Of a stretch of DNA of 64,000 bases, positions 42,701-54,700 are shown piece by piece (within the stretch, counting starts at the first letter, position 1; every line of letters begins with the position of its first letter). The stretch is taken from contig OZ037769.1 in NCBI GenBank assembly GCA_964035545.1, positions 16,807,633 through 16,871,632 on the forward strand. The letters run 5' to 3'. The DNA is from Bugula neritina. Lineage: Eukaryota; Bryozoa; Gymnolaemata; Cheilostomatida; Bugulidae. A program made the position numbers and the translations under genes. The notes under the pieces were generated by a model, which did no database searches, had not been told where the DNA came from, and saw only the letters and a list, made by a program, of their open reading frames with translations.

Positions 42701-45700
42701 GCGTTTAACTTTACTGCTCGCCTATAGGTGTTTGTTTCTAAATCTACTTCATCGGCAAAGCCACTTTAGCTATTATAAAAGCCAAAATTCAAACTATTGA
42801 AAAATGTTTAAATCCAGTTTGATAGAAATCAAAACGCAACTTGAAATTCAAAGGTGTGCTGGCTAACGGAAACCAGCCAATTAGATCAAATTTGCACAAG
42901 CTTTCTGCACTCTCTGTCCAGCATGTTATCCGCATAAAGTTGCGGACATTTTAGGTTAGATGAATTTTCTGCATGTAGCCCACGCCGGTACTTTGAGTCA
43001 AGTGGCCTTACGCTAAAGCTTCAATGGGCGGAATCCAATTTGAAAAATTCATACAATTTCAGCTCGAGACAATGAAGAACGCAGATAAGCGGCAAGGAAT
43101 TATGTTAGCAATAAATGTGTTGCATCCTCGAAGTCGTGGATCAATAAGCTTAGCCAGTGCCGACCCTCTTCAACGTCCTCTGATTGATCCAAATATTCTT
43201 GGTGATACCAAAGACCAGCGGATTATGAAAATAGGTACATTTTCGTTGTATGTTTGTTTGTCAAAAAAACCTCCAATATAAGCTGTTGAGTCAACATTGT
43301 TGTTTTTGTTTCTCAAATTCAGGTTTAAAATTTATAAGTGATGTCTTGAAAACTGCCACCATGTCTTCTTTGGGAAGCTACTTCAGTGAAAACAAATTCC
43401 CAACAAAGGATAGAATAGCACCAGATGTGAATCCAGAATCAGAGGAGTACCTTGAGAAACTTGTGAGTACAGCGTGCACCGTGTGTTGGCACCCAGCAGG
43501 GTCGTGTAAGATGGGAGCAGAAGGTGATACAAGTGCCGTGGTGGATCCACAGTTGAGGTGAGACATCAGATGTATACAATGAGGTTTCCTACTTTGTAAT
43601 GTAGTCACATACTGATAGTGTGATTGTCCACTCAACTTGTAGAGTACAAGGAGGAATACAAGGACTGAGAGTGGTAGACAACTCCATAATGCCACATCTA
43701 ACATCTGGCAATACCAATGCTCCAGCTATTATGATTGGTGAAAAGGGATCTGATCTTATCCTTCAGTCATACAAATGAATCCGAATTGGTTATGACTCTT
43801 TACACTTTGTAGAATCCAAAATTATAATATAAGATATGATATTATATTATAAATGATGTGAATTTTGATGTACTGTGTGATATGATATACTGCGTGATAT
43901 GATATACTGTGTGATATGATATATGATGTGTATGAGCTGATATATAATACTGTGATTGCCTGCAAGAGTGTTGTGCTATAAAAGTTATTCTTTTTACTGA
44001 TGAGGGGAAGGCAATATATTCTAACATTATGACATGTTATGACAGATTTGAATATAATTGTGATCAGCTGACTACATATTGAAAAAATGGATGCTTTGAT
44101 CTGTTGTAGTACTTGGGCCTGCACATAGAACAAATATTTAGACAATGCATATAAAGGCAACCAACAGCTTTGTTGATAACACACCTACTAAAGTAGAACT
44201 TATTGCAGCAATGCATATGCCCTAAACTGCACATGGTTTCTTTTTAAATGACTCAATAAAATTGTCATTTCCAATATAGAATGTAAATGGAGCATGTCCA
44301 AATATTTATTTTAAAATCTGACATTAGGAAGAAAAATGTTTGATCTGCCATGTAGCAAGGGCATCAATCAAAATGAAAAGGTTACTATATAGGTCACATG
44401 ATTAGGGTGTCACTAATGCTACTAATAGTGATAAGAAGTGATGGAGAACCTGCAACAACTTGTTGACAAGCTTCCCTCTACTCTTGAGGAATACAGGACA
44501 ACAGTGGCATGTGGCAGCATAGCTCTGCTGTCAGGTTACCTGCTGTATAAGTACCAGTCTAGAGGGAGAGTGAGTGAGAAGTGGAACAAGAAATATGACT
44601 TCATAGTTGGTAGGTAATTCACAACTATAGCGGTGTTCATGATTAGAGAATAGCATGATACTCTGTAACCCACCGGCTCAGTATGTATCATTGGTGAAGG
44701 ATTATGCCTGCTGTGTTACAATTTATACTTGTTTACTAAAAAGTTATGCAGTTAAACATCATGAGTGCTGTGTTATAGTCTCATTCTACACTCTACAGGT
44801 TGGTGAAGTGAGTGTACAAAATTGTAGTTTCAAAGTCTAGACTTTAGTCCAACCAACTTGATTACATCATTTTTTGAAACTGTTTATTTTCATTTTTCAA
44901 TAGTTGTATCAAAAACTAGGCCTCAAGAAGTTTAGATGTGAAACAAGATCTAAATTTTTATCATCGCGAAAATATTATAGGAACTTGTATGGTTGAATGC
45001 TTGTATTGTGTATACCTTTTGTAACAAAGTAATTTATTCACTTGGTTAACAGTTGGTGCTGGATCGGCTGGGTGTGTCCTTGCTAACAGACTCTCAGAGA
45101 ATGGTAAATTCTCTGTCCTGGTTCTGGAGGCAGGTGGAGAAGATGACGACCCTAAAATTCACATGCCTATGGGAGTACTAGATGTCTGCACAGACAAAAA
45201 ATTTGTTTGGCAAGACCAGACGGTCCCACAGCCTGCTAGTGGGGGTTTCATCAATTCCGTAAGACTTACTGTTTGATAATTTAATTTTTATAACCAGTAA
45301 TTGCAGAGGCTGGAGATTTTTGCCTGTAACAAGACTTAGCTACCATACTGGAGAGGAGCTAATAACATAATACACAGTCTCACCCATGTAGCAGTGAGCA
45401 AACTCATGCTATAATTGCTTGGTGATTTGGTACCATGAGGCTTAGGTGTCTCTCTATTTAGATTTTAGAAGTAGAAGTTTCTTTCAGTCATCTTTTAGAC
45501 TAATCATGAGTCGTGTGTCAACCTTTATAGGTTATCCAATCACAGCACGGTAAGGTTCTTGGAGGAAGCAGTTCCGTCAACTGGATGGCATATGTGAGAG
45601 GACACAGAGAGGACTACAACAGCTGGGAGAGTTTGGGATGTACAGGGTGGGGACGGAGTAATGTTGAGAATTACTTCAAGAAGATGGAGGACTACTTTCT

Positions 45701-48700
45701 ACCTGACAGTATAGTAATTCATGCCATTCGATATTTATGCTGCTTGTACAAAGGCTGATAAAAACCATCCACTGTCTGAGTGTATTTCTGTAGAGGAACT
45801 CGGACATGGAGGGCCACTGACTGTCTCAGCAAATAGAAATCTGCGAACTACTGATTACCTGATTAAAGCTATCAAAGAGCTAGGAGTCAGGGAGAATAAA
45901 TCTTACAACAGTGGTGATAATCAAGGTAATGCTCAGGGTTATTCTTGGCTCTAAAAGATAACCAATCCAGTGCTGGTGACTTTACGCTGATGAACATAGT
46001 ACTGTCAAATATAGCAACAGCATGAAGTTCACATGGTTATATATCAGTAAAATTACGAAAGTATATTTGTCTACTGATTGATCAGCAACCATTCATTAAC
46101 TTTGTGATCATTGAGTTGTGCTGTAGGGGTATCCAAGTGCCACGTGACTGCTAAGAATGGTAAAAGATGGAGTGCTGCACAAGCATATCTTAGACCTGCC
46201 ATGAAGAGATCAAACTTACATGTTGTCACTGATGCTCATGTTACTAAGGTATGTGGTGTAACAATATTATATTCGTGGTCAGTATATTTATATCAATGTT
46301 AACTCAACATGTTAGAAATATGTTTGCTAAGAAGTTTCATTGTACAACCACAGATACTGTTTGATGGGAAAAGAGCAGTTGGTGTGAGATTTGTGAGAGA
46401 AGGAGGATTTACATATGAAGTATTGGCCGAGAAAGAAGTGATTATATCTTCTGGAGCCATAAACTCACCTCATCTACTTCTGCTATCTGGAATAGGGCCA
46501 AAAGAAGAACTCAAGAAACATGGGGTTTGTAAAATATAACTTCTAACACCAAAATGGTATGTTCGAAATTCAACTGTGCTAGGATATACAGTTATTTATT
46601 ATGTCTCTCCTTTTTTAACAGATTCCGATTGTCGCTGAACTACCAGTTGGTCTCAATTATCAGGATCACAGTACAACCTTCCGAAATGTGTTTTTTGAAA
46701 ATCTTCCAGTTTCAAAAGAAGAGCATCTCTATAAAGCAAATCTACTATCAATGAGATCACTAATGGAATATTTTATCACAGGGAAAGGTATGTAAAGAAC
46801 TTTCGAGTCTAATATTATTTAAAAAAAGAAAACATCACCCAATAACTTAATGCTCTATTCATCAGGTCCACTTACTACTGGTGCTGGGCAAGCCTCATGC
46901 TTTTTTGACGTCGATAAGGAAGGAAATTACATTCTGACCAACAAAATGCCTGAAATACAAATATTTATGACTGCTGGTCCATCAATCGACGATCCTGATG
47001 ACGAAGTGATCTCGAGATTCAACAAACTTGCCAACTATGGGCCACTTTTAGTAAGGTTCTGCAGATTAATTGTTTATCTAATGTCTGCTGCTTGAATCAC
47101 CATGCTTAAAATAAAACACTAAATGGCAGACTGCAAAAACTTTTATACAATTTCAGCTGGAAGGAATGAAAAATGCTGATAAACGTCAGGGCATTTCATT
47201 AACCCCAATACTGTTGCATCCAAGGAGTCGTGGGTCAATAACTTTGGCAAGTGCCGACCCTCTTCAACGCCCTCTTATTGATCCTCGAATTCTCAGTGAT
47301 CCCGAAGATCAGCGGATTATGAAAATAGGTAGACTTTTGTAGTACATGCTAATATATCTGAAAAATATCAAATATTAACTAAGGAGTCAACATTGTTGTT
47401 CTCATTTTTCAAAATTCAGGTTTAAAATTTATAAGTGATGTCCTGAAAACTGCCACCATGTCATCTTTGGGAAGCTACTTCAGTGAAAACAAATTCCCAA
47501 CAAAGGAAAGAATAGCACCAGATGTGGATCCAGAGTCGGAGGAGTACCTTGAGAAACTAGTGAGTACAGCGTGCACCGTGTGTTGGCACCCAGCAGGGTC
47601 GTGCAAGATGGGAGCAGAAGGTGATACAAGTGCCGTGGTGGATCCACAGTTGAGGTGAGACATCAGAAGTATGCAATGAGGTTTCCTACTTTATAATGTA
47701 GTCACATACTGAAAGTATGATTGTCTACTCAACTTGTAGAGTACAAGGAGGAATACAGGGACTGAGAGTAGTGGACAACTCCATAATGCCACATCTAACA
47801 TCTGGTAATACAAATGCTCCAGCTATTATGATTGGTGAAAAGGGATCTGATCTTATACTTCAGTCATACAAATGAATCTGAATTGATTTTGACTCATTAC
47901 ATTTATTCGATTTGTAACTACGATATGGTATGTAGAGTGATATGATATAGTGATATATAGTGATATATGTGATATGATATGATAAATGTTATATAGAATA
48001 AAATATATGTGGTATGATTGAACCTAAAGTACTTAAATATGAAATAATTATTCTTGTATTAAACTAATAAAAATATTCAGTCTTTACTAAAAAGGGAAGA
48101 CATAAATTTCTTTTTTATGACAGACGCCTATAATTTAACTCTCTATTTCGGTTATTCTCCTATTTAAAAATACCATTAGTTTAGATCAAAACATTTGTCA
48201 TCGAATTACGTGGATAATCGCTTAGCAGTAAAATTACCTTACATACATCAACACTGGTTGATATTATTACAGAATTTGAAACTTGCTAAACCTGCGTATC
48301 ATTGATATATATGCCTTGGTTAATAAATAAAAGTCATGGAGATAGAAACCATGGTATGAGTGTGTTATGTAAGATTAAATGTATCATCAATGATGCCTTT
48401 TTGAGCTGTTATGAAATAAATACAGAGTTAAAGCTTTATTATACCTCTAATTCCAGCACTATTTCTACCATGAGAAATTGTCTAAATGTGAATTTAAACC
48501 CGAATGAAAACTATGCTAAGTAAAAATCAGCACCTCTCACAACCAACTGCAGTTTAGGTATATGCAGATTTGGTGATTTTAGGAAATACCATTTATTTGC
48601 GGTTATGAGTTGTTCAACTGGCTTTCCAGAATCTTCTATATTAAGAAACATGAGCCTGATATAAGAGATAAATCAATGTACCATAATGTCACAAATATGC

Positions 48701-51700
48701 AATAGTTGCAAACAATCTCCTTCCTTGTGCAAATATTGCAAGTAGTACAGTACTAAAACAAACACAGGACTGCACTGTGTAAATACCAACACCACTTGAT
48801 GACTGGGAAAGGGCTTACTAGATCCAGGGTCTACTCAGCCAATCATGTGTCATCATACATAGAGATGCAGACAACATGGGCGTGTACTTAGTAGGTAGTC
48901 TGTTAGTAGCTGTGACACAAGTTGCAGTGGTTAGTAGTAGGTACTAGCAGATGAACTTCAGGAGCTACAAGTAGTTCTCACTCTTAGCGACTCTTATTAC
49001 AATGTTGACACTTAGTTGAAGGCTACAAAAGGTATCACAACATTTTCTAACATCATGATGGAGAAAGTTCAAGGGTTGGTTCACTACGTCCCGTCACTAG
49101 ATGAGGTGAGGGAGTTTATAAGTGAGCACAGAGTAGGTGTTGCATGCAGTGCTGCAGCTATAGGCGCTGGCTATTTGCTCTACAGGAAGTTACATCATGG
49201 GAAAGTCAGACAGAAATGGAGAGAGAGATATGACTTCATAGTAGGTGAGTGACATGTAAGTGAGAAGTAGAGTTGATACCAAGTGGTGGCTGCGTACACC
49301 ACTGTCTTAGATCTGTACTCAAACCACTGATTAGCTCAAACAGTTCAGCTATTCTATAATTTGTTATCTGAGTTTCATTTGGTTGAGTTTTCAACTGGAA
49401 GTCTCTTGAATTCTTAAAATAAAATGCAACTTTACAATTCTGCAACAAGTAATTACTACTATAAGTATATGCAAGATGCTTTCAAGTTGAATCAATAAAG
49501 CTACTTGGGTTTGTTGGAGTTAAATGTGTAATGGCTGTCTCTGTAATACTAGAACCAATTTATATTTCATTTCAACAGTTGGTGCTGGATCAGCTGGGTG
49601 TGTCTTAGCTAACAGACTCTCAGAGAATGGTAAATTCTCTGTCCTGGTTCTGGAGGCGGGTGGAGAAGACAGTGCTATCACTATACATATGCCAGTAGGC
49701 TGCCTGGACGTGTGTTCCAACAGCAAATACTTATGGGTGGACTATACAACCCCTCAAACTGGATGCAAAAACCTAATAGATCAGGTACCTGTATAACATG
49801 TATACTAGTAGTGCTATAGTCATTATACTAGTACTAGTAGTAGTGCTAGTAGTCATAAAGGTAGAGTAGTACCTACTAGTAGTAGTAGTAACTATGGTAG
49901 TGAGTGGTAGTAGTAACTATGGCAGTAGAAGTAGTAATATGTTACTAGTAGTATTACTAACAACATAAAGGCCTAAACTAAAGATAGTGATTTTATGTGT
50001 CAATAAATCTTTTATGTTATAAAAACTTGACATGCTAAAATATTTCAGGGTTTCTTCTTATGTTTATCTATATGTAATTATAGCTGGGCCAAGTAAAAAC
50101 ATTTAGATGCTTTACTGAGAATAAAGCACAAGTTTCAGAATAAATTAAAACCAAATTAGTACTTTTTCAGAGATCCGCCTCACAGCACGGCAAGGTTCTT
50201 GGAGGAAGCAGTTCTGTCAACTGGATGGCATATGTGAGAGGACACAGAGAAGATTACAACAGCTGGGAGAGTTTAGGATGTACAGAGTGGGGATGGAGTA
50301 ATGTTGAGAATTACTTCAAGAGAATGGAGGATTACTTTCTACCTGGAGGTACTTGCTTATAGATTGGTCACACACTAATGACACCTTTAGCCATGTAACT
50401 AATCATGTGAGTACTAGAATCACTTAACCTTCAATATTGTAGATCAATTTGGACACGGTGGCCCATTGAAGGTCTCGGAGAATTTGCCAAACTGGCCAAT
50501 AACTTCCGTATTTCTGAAGGCTTCAATGGAACTTGGACTAAAGCACAACCCACAGTATAACAATGGCAACAACCAAGGTACGACCCAAAGCAACCATTTT
50601 AAACTCGTTCCTATCAAAGGGTTTGTTTAGGCTCAGCACGACTAACTTGTTTCACCATCTATCAAAATGAAACAAGTTTAGTTTAATAGTTTAATAATTA
50701 ATAAAATAGTTTTGATTTTAAGACAAATTACAACTATTTTATCAGATATGTAGTAGTGTATGGTAACATCTAGTATATAGAAGTAATTCATGTGTCTTTA
50801 GCTTGTGATAATTTTGTAGGAGTTTCTAGAGCACACCTTACCACACGGAATGGTAAAAGATGGAGTGCTGCACAAGCATATCTTAGACCTGCCATGAAGA
50901 GATCAAACCTACATGTTGTTACTGATGCTCATGTTACTAAGGTATGTGGTGTGATAATATCATATCTATGGTCAACATAGACAGACTGATAGTAAGTAAA
51001 CTCATCAGTATTGCTGTTTGCTAAGAAGTTCTATTGTACAACCACAGATACTGTTTGATGGGAAAAGAGCAGTTGGTGTGAGATTTGTGAGAGAAGGAGG
51101 ATTTACATATGAAGTATTGGCTGAGAAAGAAGTGATTATATCTTCTGGAGCCATAAACTCACCTCATCTACTTCTGCTATCTGGAATAGGGCCAAAGGAA
51201 GAACTCAAGAAACATGGGGTTTGTGAATTTACTTGTGTCCATAATGATTAAAACTGCATTTACTTTTGATTCCTAATTGCTGGTGCATATAATTTATTTC
51301 TGTAGCATCTCTATGCATGTAGAATTGAAGGTTCAAAACTTCAGTAAAGTCGCTGGTAGTATGTGAGCTACAAAGTTAGCAATATAATAATCTGATTTAA
51401 ATATTACGTTTGCAATGATAGACAGTGTGTAGTTATAGTCTAGTTTATAAACGCAAAACAATATAGAACCGTAGACTAAAATAATGATAGATATTATTAA
51501 ATATTAAAACATATTTAAAGTAGTTCTGAAGCAATGAGCAGATCATTTCTTATAAATAAAAGAAATTCTACCAAAATTAAAATATATTTATTGAGTTGAA
51601 AACATATTGCATGTATTACTAGCTTCAATACTATTATTATTAAATATTAACACTATCATTTTAATTTATTATTATTTTTATTTATTGTAATTGTTGTATT

Positions 51701-54700
51701 ATTTATTATTAATACAATTATCTAATATTATTATCAGTTAATATTACTAATAAATAATATTTATTAATAAAATTATACTTATTATATTCAATATCAATAC
51801 TATTATCATTGCAGATCCCATTAGTTGCTGATCTTCCTGTGGGACTCAATTATCAAGATCACGTGTCTGCTTTCGTTGACATATTTTTGGATGAAATACC
51901 ATTCAGCGAAAGCCAGCATGTAACTATTTCCAAGTTCCAAACCATTAGATCTTTCATAAAATATCTGCTATTTGGAAAAGGTTCGTATTCACTCCCTCTG
52001 GTTATAATATTGTCTCCTATCATGTAATTCTGGAGACTAAAATTCCAAGGCAAACTGGAATTTTATTTATGAAACTGACATGACGAGAATACTGCATTTT
52101 CAGGGCCACTGACTACGGGGCCGGTGCAAGCTGTAAGTTTCTTTGATGTGGACGGCACAGGTGACTACTGCGTCTCAGAAGAAATGCCTAAGGTGCAGAT
52201 TCACTCCTTGATGGGCCCCATGCAAGATGATCCAAATGATGACCTCAACCAGCAGTTCAACAAAATGCAAAATGTTAAACCAAATATGGTGAGTTGGAAA
52301 ATGTTGGACAAGCTTACCTTTTCTCATCCCTTTTCCATCCCAAAATGTGAATACAAACCACAAACTTCCTCATTTACTTCACTATCATTTCACATACATC
52401 TGTCATCTCGTCCCATATCCTTTTCACTCTAACTGCTCAACTGCTTACAAATACTTTTTTGCTTTTCTATCCATGATTATTTTATGACAACTGATACACT
52501 ATGCAAGGCCCTTAGCCACATTTTGTTGCCATTTTAATCTTTTCTCACAAGCTGATTGCAAGAGATTTTATCAGAAATATTGTTGAAGATAAAAGCGTAT
52601 GGCGAGCATAACACCAAGCGCGTGGGATTCCTAGCGACAGCGTGCGTTCTGCATCCTCAAAGCAGAGGCTCCGTGTCTCTGGCAAGTTCTGACCCTCTAC
52701 AGCGACCGATAATTAACCCCAACTTCCTGAGCGAGACGAGAGACCGAGTTGTGCTAAAAGCAGGTAGACTTTGCGGTCAGTTTGCATTGAGTTTTCAGCC
52801 TTGAGTCAGCCAGCAATATTATGGTATGTTTACACTACAGGGTTAAGGCACATCAGAGACCTAGTCAAGACAAGAGCTATCTCCAGCTTAGGCGGATACA
52901 CTTTAGACTCCAAATATCCAACCAGAGAGAGAATAGCACCAGATGCAGACCCCGAGTCAGAAGAATATTTAGAGGAATTGATGGAGCATTTCGGACAGTG
53001 CATATGGCACCCAGCAGGGTCGTGTAAGATGGGAGCAGAAGGTGATACAAGTGCCGTGGTGGATCCGCAGTTGAGGTGAGACATCAGATGTATACAATGA
53101 GGTTTCCTACTTTGTAATGTAGTCACATACTGAAAGTATGATTGTCTACTCAACTTGTAGAGTACAAGGAGGAATACAGGGACTGAGAGTGGTAGACAAC
53201 TCCATAATGCCACATCTAACATCTGGTAATACCAATGCTCCAGCTATTATGATTGGTGAAAAGGGATCTGATCTTATACTTCAATCATACAGATGAGGCA
53301 TAAGGCCATAAGATTTGAAACTGGTTATCTAGTTAGTAATAAAAAATTAAATTTTGTGTTAGTCAATTGCACTATCTCAATAAACGCTGAGATAAAAAAA
53401 ATAATCGACTCCGGTGGGACTCGAACCCACAACCTCCGAATGGCATCTAACAATTAGAAGTCCGACGCGCTATCCATTGCGCCACGGAGCCAGTTAGAAA
53501 ACACGACCCTTATTTAAATACTGATTTGATATGCTCAATAAAATTGTCATTAATAATAATCAACTTCTTTTGACTATAATTACTTGGAAATATTTCTTAT
53601 ATCCAAATAGAACTCTTGACTACAATAAATTTATATGTACAGTTGAACACGTGACTACTAGATAAACGGAGGTTATCAGCAGTGATAAGCTGTAGATCTC
53701 ACCACATAATGTTATACTAAGATGGAGAGGTCAATAACTGGGTCTAAATTACTTGGACCTTAAGATTCTGATTAGCCAATGAAAATAAGTAGACTTTCAA
53801 AGAGTATTTACTGATAAATATACATGTTACAGTGAGTAAATATTACTTCAGCACAGGTCTAGTATGAATAGTATATGGTGCTTAATTATTTCATAACATG
53901 TAACACTTGTTATATTATCATTGCACATCTCACTTTGCACACCATCTAACTGTCTATAAAACTAACTATTTCAATTCTAACAAAGCTGTTAGTTTCAGCT
54001 TTTGGATTAGAAACAAACAACCATATTGACAACCAACCCCACACTTTAGCAGCTCACAATGTCTCAGTGTGATAAAGTAACTGATGAAACAGAATATGAA
54101 ATGAAGTCACAGACTAAAACCTTCAGGGTTTTTCCGGAATAATTACATTGCTTGAAACTATTACAAAGTCGTATAGATATTTCTCTATGCCAAAATACTA
54201 AATAATACATTTATAAAATTATATCCCATATCTTGAGTAATAAAGCATACAATAAACCTTCCACATTATTCCAGTTATAGACACTAGAGTCGAGTATGCC
54301 AAGTGATGGTATTTCTATGACTACTCAACAAATACAGTGTATACTACACACTGTATAGTCTCTGAGCTTATTTACTTATATCTGTACATATATTAGTCTA
54401 CAGTTAATAACTCTGGTAATCCCAGCTGTTGATTGTAACTTCCAACAAGCTTGATATTCTATCTAAACATTAGATAGCAATTGCAGGCAGCTGATACAGC
54501 TTGTGTAAGAATCATCTTCTCTTGTTCTTACTGCATGATAACGGTAGCTGACAGGTAGTTGTGTAGAGACAATGCTAACCCTAGAAAAATACACAATAGC
54601 CTCACCTTTGCTAGACTGTGGTCCATGAGCCCGCATGTAGCTGTCGGCGTCCATGTCGGCTTCGCTAAACGGGGTGATGACGTCAGCAGTCACCTCTGTC

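Noticed and set aside
35044-53296. Bacterial origin or contamination for the GMC genes
   Set aside because: Ten spliced introns in each gene at matching positions, and base composition like the surroundings.
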